From Aquificaceae bacterium (GTDB taxonomy: Bacteria > Aquificota > Aquificia > Aquificales > Aquificaceae): 64,000 bases of DNA. The notes beneath the pieces are model-generated. The model made no database searches, had not been told where the DNA came from, and was given only the letters and a program-made list of their open reading frames with translations. The stretch is from contig JBBFKQ010000003.1 of the NCBI GenBank assembly GCA_037481935.1, positions 1 through 64,000 of the forward strand, read 5' to 3'. The first letter of the stretch is position 1. The number at the start of each line of letters is the position of its first letter. The position numbers and the translations under genes were made by a program. Shown here in pieces: positions 29,477 through 37,479 of the stretch.

Positions 29477-30049
29477 TCATTCCCTCCATCTTCTATAAAG
29501 ACCATGTTCAATCCTGAGAGCGTCCAGCACCTTTCCCACCACAAAGTCCACAAGCTCCTGAAGGCTCTGCGGTCTGTGATAAAAGCCGGGGCTTGCGGGC
29601 ATAATCAGAGCACCAGCCTTTGCGACTTGGAGCATATTTTTCAGATGAATGAGAGAATAGGGGGCCTCTCGCACAAGGAGCACTAAGGGGACCCTTTCCT
29701 TGAGGGCAACTTCGCAAACCCTGTGGACAAGGTTCTGATTGGTGCCAGAGGCTATATGGGCAAGGGTGCTCATGGAACAGGGTGCCACCACAACCCCTCT
29801 GTAGTGGACGAGCCTTGAGCCGCTGGCTACCGGGCTTGCAATGTCTCTGTCTGGAATAAGCCTCACATGGGGAAATTCCTCAAGTATCTTACCTTTAGTT
29901 AAGTCAAGCTCTTGCTTGAGAACAACCCAGCCAGAAGAGGAGACAATAAGGTCTATCTCAAAGTTCATTGAGGTAAACACCTGAAGAAGTCTGTATCCAT
30001 ATATGGCACCGCTGGCGCCCGTTATACAGAGAACAAGTTTTTCGGGCAT
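29477..30049 (-). CDS. ubiX: UbiX flavin prenyltransferase
   Basis: 190 residues from ATG 30049 (MPEKLVLCITGASGAIYG). The longer open frame into divergent accC is an artefact. The FMN-binding GASGA, the SSSGW loop, VVAPCSMSTLAHIASG and the C-terminal RPQSLQELVDFVVGKVLD are typical. UbiX makes prenylated FMN for UbiD-type decarboxylases, used in ubiquinone or menaquinone synthesis. The ubiD gene is not in the window. It diverges from accC with only 39 bases between starts. Confidence 0.93.
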   Translation of the reverse strand: MPEKLVLCITGASGAIYGYRLLQVFTSMNFEIDLIVSSSGWVVLKQELDLTKGKILEEFPHVRLIPDRDIASPVASGSRLVHYRGVVVAPCSMSTLAHIASGTNQNLVHRVCEVALKERVPLVLLVREAPYSLIHLKNMLQVAKAGALIMPASPGFYHRPQSLQELVDFVVGKVLDALRIEHGLYRRWRE

Positions 30050-30058
30050 GTGGAAAAT

Positions 30059-30064
30059 TGTATA
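30059..30064 (-). promoter_or_regulatory. -10 box 9 bases before ubiX start
   Basis: TATACA on the minus strand, 9 bases before the ubiX ATG, with no Shine-Dalgarno between. Confidence 0.35.
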
Positions 30065-30075
30065 GCCTTTGCGTG

Positions 30076-30081
30076 TAAAAT
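30076..30081 (+). promoter_or_regulatory. -10 box 7 bases before accC start
   Basis: TAAAAT, 7 bases before the accC ATG and directly preceded by TG. No Shine-Dalgarno follows. With the ubiX box it fills a compact divergent promoter. Confidence 0.4.
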
Positions 30082-30088
30082 AGTCCTG

Positions 30089-31420
30089 ATGCAGAGCCTT
30101 CTTATTGCCAACAGGGGTGAGATAGCGGTCCGGGTGATAAGGACCTGCAGGGAAATGGGCATAAGGACCGTGGCGGTGTATTCTGAAGCAGATGCCAACA
30201 GCATGCATGCGAAGCTTGCAGACAGAAGCATATGCATAGGACCGGCAGAGCCTTCTAAGAGCTACCTTGATATACCCAGAATAATATCCGCCCTTGAGGT
30301 GTCTGGTGCAGAGGCGGTCCATCCAGGTTATGGCTTTCTCTCCGAGAACCCGAAGTTTGCGGAGATAGTGAGAGCCAGCGGTAAGGTTTTTGTGGGACCC
30401 TCTGCAGAGACCCTTGAGCTTATAGGGGACAAGGTCAGGGCAAAGGAGGTGGCAAAAAGGGTTGGGCTCCCCCTTGTCCCTGGCAGTGATGGTCCGGTGG
30501 ACTTTCAGAAGGCTCTTGAGGTTGCCAGCAGGGTGGGATATCCAGTGGTGATAAAGGCGGCAGCCGGTGGAGGGGGTAGGGGGATAAGGGTTGTCAGCAA
30601 TGATAGAGAACTGAGAGAGAAGCTACCTCTTGCCATGCAGGAGGCGGAGGTGGCCTTCGGCGATGGAAGGGTTTACATTGAAAAATACCTTATAAACCCA
30701 AAACATATAGAAATACAGGTTCTCGTTGACAGATACGGCAACGTGCTCACCCTTGGGGAGAGGGAGTGTTCGGTTCAGAGAAGACATCAGAAGCTAATAG
30801 AGGAGGCTCCAAGCTACCATCTTACAGAGGAAAAGAGGAAAGAGATGGAGGCTCTTGTGGCAGACTTCTGCAGGGAGATAGGCTACGAAGGGGCGGGCAC
30901 GGTAGAGTTTCTTATGGACCAGGAGGGCAACTTTTACTTCATGGAGATGAACGGTCGTATTCAGGTGGAACACCCAGTTACCGAGATGGTCTACGGAATA
31001 GACCTTGTGGAGTGGCAACTCAGGATAGCGAGAGGTGAGAGGCTAAACATAAAAAAGCCTGAAAGAAAAGGCTATGCCATAGAATGTCGGATAAACGCCG
31101 AAGACCCAAACACCTTTCTTCCTTCACCGGGCAAGGTGGAAGAGCTCTATCTTCCAGGAGGCTTTGGGGTTAGAGTTGATACTCACATATACTGTGGCTA
31201 TTCTGTCCCGCCCTTCTATGATTCCCTTCTAGGCAAGCTCGTATGCTGGGGACAGACAAGGGAAGAAGCCACAAACAGGGCGCTGAGAGCCCTTGAAGAG
31301 TTCAGGATAAGTGGCACAGGACTTAAGACCAACATAGACTTTCACAAGAGGGTGCTTTCCAGCAGAGAGTTCCAGCAGGGGAGGCACCACATAAGGTTTG
31401 TAGAAGAGCTCATGATATGA
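30089..31420 (+). CDS. accC: Acetyl-CoA carboxylase biotin carboxylase subunit
   Basis: 443 residues from ATG 30089 (MQSLLIANRGEIAVRVIRTC). It has the ATP-grasp glycine loop AAAGGGGRGIRVV, the carboxylase signature GERECSVQRRHQKLIEEAPS and the catalytic MNGRIQVEHPVTE. It carboxylates the biotin of AccB with bicarbonate and ATP. Aquificales also carry related small subunits of 2-oxoglutarate and pyruvate carboxylases; the length and absence of an adjacent biotin-carrier subunit favour AccC but do not exclude those. BirA (53070) and BioA (60336) in the window fit biotin use. Confidence 0.88.
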   Translation: MQSLLIANRGEIAVRVIRTCREMGIRTVAVYSEADANSMHAKLADRSICIGPAEPSKSYLDIPRIISALEVSGAEAVHPGYGFLSENPKFAEIVRASGKVFVGPSAETLELIGDKVRAKEVAKRVGLPLVPGSDGPVDFQKALEVASRVGYPVVIKAAAGGGGRGIRVVSNDRELREKLPLAMQEAEVAFGDGRVYIEKYLINPKHIEIQVLVDRYGNVLTLGERECSVQRRHQKLIEEAPSYHLTEEKRKEMEALVADFCREIGYEGAGTVEFLMDQEGNFYFMEMNGRIQVEHPVTEMVYGIDLVEWQLRIARGERLNIKKPERKGYAIECRINAEDPNTFLPSPGKVEELYLPGGFGVRVDTHIYCGYSVPPFYDSLLGKLVCWGQTREEATNRALRALEEFRISGTGLKTNIDFHKRVLSSREFQQGRHHIRFVEELMI

Positions 31421-32388
31421 GAGAAAGGCTAAAAAAGTTCCTGAGCAGGCTCTACCATCAGAAAAGGGTTCCCGCCTCCATCCTCTTCTACGGCAAAGAA
31501 GGTGTGGGCAAGAGGGATATTGCCTTTGAGTTTGCCACTTCGCTCCTCTGCCTTAAGGAGAGCTATCCACCCTGTGGAAACTGTCAGTCCTGTGTCCACA
31601 TGCAGGATTTCAGACATAGAAAGGAAGAGGAGCTAATCTTTTATGGGGAGGATAGAAAAGGCAAGAGGGTCTATCTCTACCTTCAGGGAGACCATCCAGA
31701 CTTTGTATACCTTAAACCTGAGAAGGCGGAGATAAAGATTGACCAGATAAGGGGAGTTAAAGATTTTGTATACCTGAAACCCGCCCTCTCTAAGAGAAAA
31801 GTTGTATTCGTAGAGCCCGCAGAGAGCATGAACCCACAGGCACAGAACGCTCTACTGAAGGTCCTTGAGGAGCCGCCAGAGGATACCCACTTTCTTCTTG
31901 TTACCAGCAGGCTTCAGAAGCTACTACCTACCGTAAGGTCAAGGAGCTTTCTTTTGGAGGTTCCACCACTGAGCGAGGAGGAACTAAGGGAAATCACGGG
32001 AATACAGGACCCTCTGATACTCGAACTTTCCGAGGGAAGTCTTACCATGGCTCTTAAGCTCAAAGAAGATAAGGAGCTGCTCACCACTGCAGAAACCATA
32101 CTGGAAGGAGACCTGCTCTCCCTATACAAAAAGGCTCTTGAGGTGGAAAAGTGGGATTACGACAGACAGTCAATGCTTTTGAAGTTGCTCCTGAACATGC
32201 TTCACATGAAGTATAAACAGACCAGAGATGAGGCTTTTGAGCAGGCTCTTGACAAAGCCTCTGCAGGGTTAGAATATTTAAGCAAGGGTATAAGGCTCAG
32301 CCTTTTACTCTTTCAGCTCAGAGGAGGTGTAAAGAATGTCTTACATAAAGGCAAAATTTCAGGACACCAACAAGGTGCTTCAGGTTGA
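31417..32388 (+). CDS. holB: DNA polymerase III subunit delta-prime
   Basis: 323 residues. It has a P-loop variant YGKEGVGKRD, a zinc-binding set C-x8-C-x2-C-x2-C (ending PPCGNCQSC), VVFVEPAESMNPQAQNALLKVLEEPP in the Walker B/sensor region, and an SRS-like RSRSF segment (TVRSRSF). Unlike E. coli delta-prime, the P-loop lysine is kept. It forms the clamp loader with DnaX. It starts by ATGA overlap with accC. Its placement directly before a ricT-like gene matches the holB-yaaT order of Bacillus. Confidence 0.9.
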   Translation: MRERLKKFLSRLYHQKRVPASILFYGKEGVGKRDIAFEFATSLLCLKESYPPCGNCQSCVHMQDFRHRKEEELIFYGEDRKGKRVYLYLQGDHPDFVYLKPEKAEIKIDQIRGVKDFVYLKPALSKRKVVFVEPAESMNPQAQNALLKVLEEPPEDTHFLLVTSRLQKLLPTVRSRSFLLEVPPLSEEELREITGIQDPLILELSEGSLTMALKLKEDKELLTTAETILEGDLLSLYKKALEVEKWDYDRQSMLLKLLLNMLHMKYKQTRDEAFEQALDKASAGLEYLSKGIRLSLLLFQLRGGVKNVLHKGKISGHQQGASG

Positions 32389-33205
32389 AGGCGTATGGGA
32401 GAGCGACGTTTCCAGAGGTGAACTTCTTGTAGTGCAATCGGAGAAGGGGGAAGAGGTGGTAAAGGTGCTTGGCACATCAAGAGAGCCTTCATCCTTGAAA
32501 GCCATATTCCTCAGGAAGGCTAAAGAGGAAGACATAAGAAGAATGGAAGAAAACGAGGAAAAGGCAAGGGAAGCCATGGAGGTATGCAGGAAGAAGATAG
32601 CCGAACATGGGCTTGACATGAAGCTCATAAAAACCTACATACCACTGGATAAGGGCAGGATATTCTTCTACTACACTTCCGAGCACAGGGTAGATTTCAG
32701 GAATCTGGTGAGGGACCTTGCAAAGGTCTTCAAAAAGAGGATAGAGATGAGACAGGTGGGCGTAAGGGATGCAGTGCAGATTCTTGGATGGGTGGGCACC
32801 TGCGGGGAGGTTCCATGCTGTGTCAGGTTTCAGGAGGAGTTTCAGTCCGTATCCCTGCGGGATATTGAGGAGCAGAACCTCCCTCTCTCACCTCAGAAGT
32901 TTACGGGTCCCTGTGGAAGGCTAATATGCTGTCTGGTCTTTGAGAGGGAAAACTATCTTGTAAAGTCCCTCCTGCCGGAGGCTGGAAGCGAAGTATGTTT
33001 TGAGGGCAAGGTTTACAGGGTATTGCAGGTGGACCCGCTCAGGTGGAAGATTAGCCTCCTTTCCGAGGAGTCAAAAAGGGAAGTGGACCTGAAAGATATT
33101 CTGCCAGAGGGTTATGAAAGGGCACTGAACCATTGCAGAAGCTGTGGGGGTTGCTGTAGAAGGGCTGTGACGGAAAATGAGGCTTTTGCAGGAATTGAAC
33201 AGTAG
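32336..33205 (+). CDS. ricT: PSP1 domain protein, RicT (YaaT)-like
   Basis: 289 residues. The start ATG 32336 follows GGAGGT by 7 bases, within holB (53-base overlap). The PSP1 C-terminal homology domain spans roughly residues 60-150 (FLRKAKEEDIRRMEEN, YYTSEHRVDFRNLVRDLA). A cysteine cluster follows: CGEVPCC, CGRLICC, and a terminal CRSCGGCC. Bacillus RicT with RicA and RicF carries [4Fe-4S] clusters and promotes RNase Y-dependent mRNA maturation; RicA and RicF are not seen here. The terminal CRSCGGCC is an additional metal-site candidate. Confidence 0.85.
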   Translation: MSYIKAKFQDTNKVLQVEGVWESDVSRGELLVVQSEKGEEVVKVLGTSREPSSLKAIFLRKAKEEDIRRMEENEEKAREAMEVCRKKIAEHGLDMKLIKTYIPLDKGRIFFYYTSEHRVDFRNLVRDLAKVFKKRIEMRQVGVRDAVQILGWVGTCGEVPCCVRFQEEFQSVSLRDIEEQNLPLSPQKFTGPCGRLICCLVFERENYLVKSLLPEAGSEVCFEGKVYRVLQVDPLRWKISLLSEESKREVDLKDILPEGYERALNHCRSCGGCCRRAVTENEAFAGIEQ

Positions 33206-33986
33206 TCTCAACAGGCTCTATCTATTTGAACTGCATGATGGCAGAAGAGTGGAGGCGGTTTACTACAGAGGAGATACCCTCTGCATATCCACACAGGCAG
33301 GGTGTGCCATAGGCTGTCCCTTCTGCCTTTCTGGCATAGATGGACTTTTCAGAAGCCTCTCACTGGAGGAGATAACAGGTCAGTATGAGCTGCTGAAAGA
33401 CAGGCTTCACATAAGGCGGGTAGCGGTTGCAGGAATTGGTGAGCCTCTTATGAACTGGGAGAAGGTAAAGGAAGCCTTCTGGCATTTTAAAGATGAAGGG
33501 CTCAGGGTGAGTTTTTACACTACGGGCTATCCGGTAAGTAAGCTCAGAGAGCTGCTGAAACTACCCCACAATGGAGTCAGCATATCCATACATTCTGTAA
33601 GAGAAGAAAAGAGAGAAAAGTTGCTCCCCCATGCTGGCAGTTTGAGGAACCTTGTGCAGGCTCTCAGAGAAGAGCTGTCCACAATGCCCTCAAGGAAGAG
33701 AAAAAGGATAAGCCTTGCCTACCTTCTGATTAAGGGGGTGAACGACTCTGGAGATGAGCTCATGGGTTTTGCACAGCTGGTGAAAGAGCTTGGTGTGAGC
33801 GCAACCCTTTTGCGATACAACCAGACGGTGAAAGACTTCAGTGATGTGGAGGACTGGGAATACGAGAAGGCCTTTTTAATTCTCAGGTCCTACGGTATAA
33901 GGGTGACGCTTTCTACAAGGTTCAGAAAGGATTCTCTTGGAGGATGCGGGACGCTCCTTACAAACAGAAGGCTTACAATGTGTTGA
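33177..33986 (+). CDS. Short RlmN/Cfr-like radical SAM protein
   Basis: 269 residues against about 345-390 for RlmN. The radical SAM cluster motif CAIGCPFC (C-x3-C-x2-C) is near residue 43, GIGEPLMNWEKV follows near 82, SISIHS near 133, and the C-terminal GGCGTLL carries the cysteine methylated in RlmN. The additional upstream cysteine (TLCISTQAGC) is also present. The N-terminal accessory domain that binds rRNA or tRNA is absent; the protein starts directly before the barrel. The mechanism is therefore probably RlmN-type but the RNA target is uncertain. It overlaps ricT by 29 bases. Confidence 0.8.
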   Translation: MRLLQELNSSLNRLYLFELHDGRRVEAVYYRGDTLCISTQAGCAIGCPFCLSGIDGLFRSLSLEEITGQYELLKDRLHIRRVAVAGIGEPLMNWEKVKEAFWHFKDEGLRVSFYTTGYPVSKLRELLKLPHNGVSISIHSVREEKREKLLPHAGSLRNLVQALREELSTMPSRKRKRISLAYLLIKGVNDSGDELMGFAQLVKELGVSATLLRYNQTVKDFSDVEDWEYEKAFLILRSYGIRVTLSTRFRKDSLGGCGTLLTNRRLTMC

Positions 33987-34392
33987 TAAGGTCCTTTATA
34001 ACCTCCTCATGAAATTCCTCACTTGACTCACTACCCTCTGCTGCACAGTATAGAGGCATTACCTGAACCCTTGCCACACCCTGCCTTAGCATACCTAACT
34101 TCTCAGCGGCGGACTTTGAGAGGTCTATTATCCTGCTCTTTCTGGATGGCCCTCTGTCTGTGACTACCACCACCACATCCTCCCCGGTGCTGAGATTTCT
34201 TACCAGCAGATAGGTTCCAAGAGGATAATCCCTTGATGCGGCGGTAAACTTGTGCTTGTTAAAAGCCTCTCCAGAGCTTGTTTTTCTGCCATGAAACTTT
34301 CCGCCATACCAGCTGGCATATCCTTCCTGAATTCTACAATCCATGGAAAAGGCCACAGAAAAAAGCAGAAGAAGAAAAACAGCCATTTTCAT
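33973..34392 (-). CDS. rlpA: RlpA-like double-psi beta-barrel lipoprotein/secreted protein
   Basis: 139 residues from ATG 34392, which follows AGGAGG by 7 bases. A signal peptide (MKMAVFLLLLFSVAFS) leads to the mature domain. The RlpA double-psi barrel reads GYASWYGGKFHGRKTSSGE, ASRDYPLGTYLLVRN and VVVTDRGP. No C-terminal SPOR domain is present. A cysteine at about 19 (SMDC) does not form a clear lipobox. RlpA proteins are peptidoglycan lytic transglycosylases in some bacteria. It overlaps the convergent radical SAM gene by 14 bases. Confidence 0.85.
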   Translation of the reverse strand: MKMAVFLLLLFSVAFSMDCRIQEGYASWYGGKFHGRKTSSGEAFNKHKFTAASRDYPLGTYLLVRNLSTGEDVVVVVTDRGPSRKSRIIDLSKSAAEKLGMLRQGVARVQVMPLYCAAEGSESSEEFHEEVIKDLINTL

Positions 34393-34470
34393 GAGGACAC
34401 CTCCTGAGGATTGTAGTCTTCCTAATGATACCACATATCATTTCATATTTTCAACCCCCTCTTTCTGATG

Positions 34471-34476
34471 TAAAAT
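34471..34476 (+). promoter_or_regulatory. -10 box 7 bases before acyP start
   Basis: TAAAAT, 7 bases before the acylphosphatase ATG, in the 91-base divergent gap with rlpA. No Shine-Dalgarno lies between it and the start. Confidence 0.4.
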
Positions 34477-34483
34477 TCTATGG

Positions 34484-34756
34484 ATGATAGCCCTAAAAAT
34501 ATACGTGAATGGTATTGTGCAGGGCGTTGGCTACAGAGCCTTTACGAGAAGGCTTGCCCAGAGCTATGGGCTGTCTGGGTGGGTCAAGAATCTGCCAGAT
34601 GGAAGGGTTGAAGTTTTTGTTCAGGGAGAAAAGGATGTGGTTTGGGAATTTTTGAAGGAACTTTGGGAGGGTCCGCCTGCGGGAAAGGTTGACCGCATGG
34701 AGGTCCTCAAGGAGGTGCCAAGCCATGAAGAAAGGGATTTTACTGTTAGGTATTAG
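34484..34756 (+). CDS. acyP: Acylphosphatase
   Basis: 90 residues, the family length. The phosphate-binding loop VQGVGYRAFTRRLA with the catalytic arginine is at about 12-26, and the catalytic asparagine is in GWVKNLPDGRVEV (about 37-50). It hydrolyses the carboxyl-phosphate bond of acylphosphates. The last 32 bases overlap the start of the LysM gene. Confidence 0.95.
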   Translation: MIALKIYVNGIVQGVGYRAFTRRLAQSYGLSGWVKNLPDGRVEVFVQGEKDVVWEFLKELWEGPPAGKVDRMEVLKEVPSHEERDFTVRY

Positions 34757-36122
34757 CCTGAGCCTTTCCTTTGCCCTTGAGTGTAAGAATTACAGGGTAA
34801 AGGAGGGAGACACTCTTGAAAAGATAGCCAGAAGAGAAGGTGTGGACATAAACAGTCTCAAGTCTGCCAACAGAGGTCTTGATGAAAGGAGACTGAAGGC
34901 CGGTCAGAACCTATGCATACCTGTAAAAACTACAAAGAAAAAGCCCTCAGAGAAGTATGCAATCTATGAAGTAAAAAGAGGGGATAGCCTTCAGAAGATA
35001 GCGGACAGCTTTGGTGTTGATGTAAGGACGCTGAAGGAGTTCAACAACTTAAAGGATGACAGGCTTGTGGAAGGTCAGAAGATAAGGATACCCGCAAAGG
35101 GAAGCTCTGTGGAAAAAAGGGGAGGGGCAGAAGAGACGGATTACGAAACCTACACGGTCAAAAAGGGGGCAAGGCTTGAACACGTGGCAAAGGCAACCGG
35201 CATTCCCCTCAAGGAGCTGGAGAGGTTAAACCCGGAATTAAAAGATGCATGGCTGAAGCCCGGAACGCAGGTAAAGCTGCCAAAGGGCAGTAAACAGACA
35301 GTGGCAAAGGAAGAAAAGTATGAACTTTACACAGTCAAGAGGGGTGCGAAGCTTGAACATGTGGCAAAGGCAACCGGGACTTCTGTTAAAGAAATTGAGA
35401 GGCTCAATCCAGAACTCAAAGGTAGATGGCTTCCTGCGGGAACAAGGGTGAAAATACCTCTCAGAGAAACAGAAGAGGTAAAGTCTAAGAGGACAAGGGA
35501 GGAAGCCTATGAGATATACAGGGTCAGAAGGAGCGGAAGGCTCAGAGATGTTGCCAGAGCCACCGGTGTGCCTTTGAAAGAGCTCGAAAGGCTCAACCCA
35601 GAGCTAAAGGGCAAGCTCCTGCAGGCTGGGACAAAAGTGAAAATACCCAGAAGGGAAATGGCGGAAAAACCAGCACAGGAAAGCGGACAGCCACCCAACA
35701 GAAGAGAAGAGAGGTCTGTAGTGGGAGAATTAGAGAAGGACACATCAACTGCACCAGCACCCAGAGGTCTCAACATACAGCTCCCCGTGGACGGCAAGGT
35801 GTCAAGGGTGCCAAAGGGCATAGAAATCTCAGCTCCATGCTCTTCGCCTGTAAAAGCTGTTGAGGATGGCAGGGTTATATACAGCGGGGGTGACCTGCAG
35901 GCTTACGGAAACATGGTAATAGTGGAACATGACAACTTTATATCCCTCTATGCCTACAATGAGTCAAACCTCGTGAAAAGAGGAGAAAGGGTCAGCAAGG
36001 GGCAGGTCATAGCCAGGGTTGGCAAGAAGAATAACTCTGAGGAATGTCTCCTGCGCTTTGAGCTCAGGAACAAGGAGGGAGTCCCCCTTGACCCCACGGA
36101 GTATATCAGAGACCTTCAGTGA
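34725..36122 (+). CDS. LysM-repeat protein with degenerate LytM/M23 domain (NlpD-like)
   Basis: 465 residues from ATG 34725, set by AAGGAGGT nine bases upstream. A signal peptide (about 1-19) is followed by five LysM repeats (starting YRVKEGD, YEVKRGD, YTVKKGA, YTVKRGA, YRVRRSG), a low-complexity linker, and a C-terminal M23 fold (about 360-460). All metal ligands are replaced: KGIEI for H-x-x-x-D, LYAYN for the H-x-H histidine, LRFEL for the last. This is the pattern of NlpD/EnvC-type proteins that activate amidases instead of cutting peptidoglycan. Periplasmic, acting in cell division or separation. Confidence 0.85.
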   Translation: MKKGILLLGISLSLSFALECKNYRVKEGDTLEKIARREGVDINSLKSANRGLDERRLKAGQNLCIPVKTTKKKPSEKYAIYEVKRGDSLQKIADSFGVDVRTLKEFNNLKDDRLVEGQKIRIPAKGSSVEKRGGAEETDYETYTVKKGARLEHVAKATGIPLKELERLNPELKDAWLKPGTQVKLPKGSKQTVAKEEKYELYTVKRGAKLEHVAKATGTSVKEIERLNPELKGRWLPAGTRVKIPLRETEEVKSKRTREEAYEIYRVRRSGRLRDVARATGVPLKELERLNPELKGKLLQAGTKVKIPRREMAEKPAQESGQPPNRREERSVVGELEKDTSTAPAPRGLNIQLPVDGKVSRVPKGIEISAPCSSPVKAVEDGRVIYSGGDLQAYGNMVIVEHDNFISLYAYNESNLVKRGERVSKGQVIARVGKKNNSEECLLRFELRNKEGVPLDPTEYIRDLQ

Positions 36123-36735
36123 AAAGCCTGTCTCCTATATCTCCCACTCCGGGCACTATGTATCCCTTTGGGCTCAGCCCCTCATCCACGCTCAGCAGAA
36201 AGAAGTCAACATCGGGATGTGCAGACATGGTCCTCTCAAGCCCCTGAGGCGATGCAACTAAGTTGAGAGTTACCATTTTTTCCGGTTTCAGGGATTTAGC
36301 TTCGCTCAGGGCAAGACTGAGAGTTCCGCCCGTTGCCAGCATGGGGTCAAGAAGTATAACGAATCTGCCTTCAAGGGGTGGTAGCCTTCTGTAATACAAC
36401 TCCGGGGTGAGTGTGTCCTCATTTCTCTTTATAGCAAGAAAACCCGCCTTTGCACCCGGCAATGCCCTCAGGGCACCATTGAGCATGGGAAGCCCCGCTC
36501 TGAGTATACATATAAAAACAATCCTGTCTTCCTCAACAAACTCAAAACTTCTTCCTACACCCATGGGTGTCTCAACGCTTTCCATCCTCAGGGGAAATCC
36601 CTCAAGAACAAAGGGAATACTCATAAGGGTTATCTCCTCAAGGAGACTTCTTAGCTTCTCCGGTGGAGTATGCCTTTTTCTCACAAGGTTCAGCTTGTGC
36701 CTTATCAATGAGTGGTCAATTATCTTCAAGGCCAT
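36106..36735 (-). CDS. upp: Uracil phosphoribosyltransferase
   Basis: 209 residues from ATG 36735 (MALKIIDHSLIRHKL), the usual Upp length; the upstream ATG at 36759 adds eight residues and overlaps the previous gene further. The PRPP-binding loop LLDPMLATGGTLSLAL and the C-terminal uracil-binding GYIVPGVGDIGDRLF are intact. It salvages uracil to UMP. It overlaps the RusA-like gene by 20 bases and the convergent LysM gene by 17. Confidence 0.94.
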   Translation of the reverse strand: MALKIIDHSLIRHKLNLVRKRHTPPEKLRSLLEEITLMSIPFVLEGFPLRMESVETPMGVGRSFEFVEEDRIVFICILRAGLPMLNGALRALPGAKAGFLAIKRNEDTLTPELYYRRLPPLEGRFVILLDPMLATGGTLSLALSEAKSLKPEKMVTLNLVASPQGLERTMSAHPDVDFFLLSVDEGLSPKGYIVPGVGDIGDRLFTEGL

Positions 36736-37090
36736 AGTGAAAATCTCCAAGACGCACAAGGGTTCCCTGCTGACCTTTCAAAACCCTCTTGAGAGTTCTT
36801 ACCTCGTATATCTGGCTGTCATTCTTTATGACCCCGCCCTTTTCCAGCACATCCCAGAGGCTTTTCAGCATGTTGTCTATGTCTCTCCTCCTGTGATTGG
36901 GAAGTATGAGCTCTACATACACAGAAAGCCTGCCCTCAAGTGGCTCACCCCTGTATTGCTCCCTTATCTCCCACAGTGCTCTCACCTCCCAGTTCTTTAC
37001 CCTTGGAGGTTTGAACACTTTTCCACCCTTTCTTCTTATATACCTGTTGCTCTTTGGCACTGGAAGCATAGAAAGCCTTAACTCTATCAT
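36716..37090 (-). CDS. RusA-like Holliday junction resolvase
   Basis: 124 residues from ATG 37090, which overlaps the stop of the DUF4149 gene as ATGA. The RusA core is visible: RRRDIDNMLKSLWDVLE, then GGVIKNDSQIYEV, supplying the acidic residues and lysine that bind Mg2+ in RusA. RusA homologues are usually phage-borne, but no other phage gene is nearby and the gene lies in a housekeeping operon, so it is probably domesticated. Confidence in the family is good; activity is untested. Confidence 0.8.
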   Translation of the reverse strand: MIELRLSMLPVPKSNRYIRRKGGKVFKPPRVKNWEVRALWEIREQYRGEPLEGRLSVYVELILPNHRRRDIDNMLKSLWDVLEKGGVIKNDSQIYEVRTLKRVLKGQQGTLVRLGDFHYGLEDN

Positions 37091-37479
37091 CTTCTCATAA
37101 GAAGTATGCATAGAAGGAGAGTAATTAAAAGGCTCAGCAGGTTAATACCCATGGATATGCCGTGCCATTTCATGAAGGCACTGTAATCTACAGGCTTTAG
37201 GGCATGAGCGGTGGGAAGCACATAAAAAAGGTGAAGGGCATGAAGCATAAGGTTCACAAAAGCAAGCCCAGCTACGAGCTTACCGAGCCTGAAACCAAGA
37301 AAGAGGGTCGCAAGAGAAACCACAAGACCTATACCAAAATAGACGGGGAATACCCTTTCTACAACCGCACCTGCCTGCTCCTTCTGAAGGACTCTGAAAA
37401 GAGTGGGGGCCACAAAAAAGCTGAAGAAAGAACCAAGCCCAAGGTAAGAGGAATTTAAAAACAGCAGAAACTTATACAT
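37087..37479 (-). CDS. DUF4149-like four-helix membrane protein
   Basis: 130 residues with four hydrophobic helices. FFSFFVAPTLFRVLQKEQAG (about 18-37) is the characteristic DUF4149 segment, and NLMLHALHLFYVLP carries histidines in helix 3. It overlaps dapA by 8 bases and the RusA-like gene by 4. Function is unknown; the family relates to TMEM205-like proteins. Confidence 0.75.
   Translation of the reverse strand: MYKFLLFLNSSYLGLGSFFSFFVAPTLFRVLQKEQAGAVVERVFPVYFGIGLVVSLATLFLGFRLGKLVAGLAFVNLMLHALHLFYVLPTAHALKPVDYSAFMKWHGISMGINLLSLLITLLLCILLMRR

Noticed and set aside
36716-37090. RusA-like gene as evidence of a prophage
   Set aside because: Neighbours are upp, a DUF4149 gene and dapA, with no integrase, attachment repeat or other phage gene.
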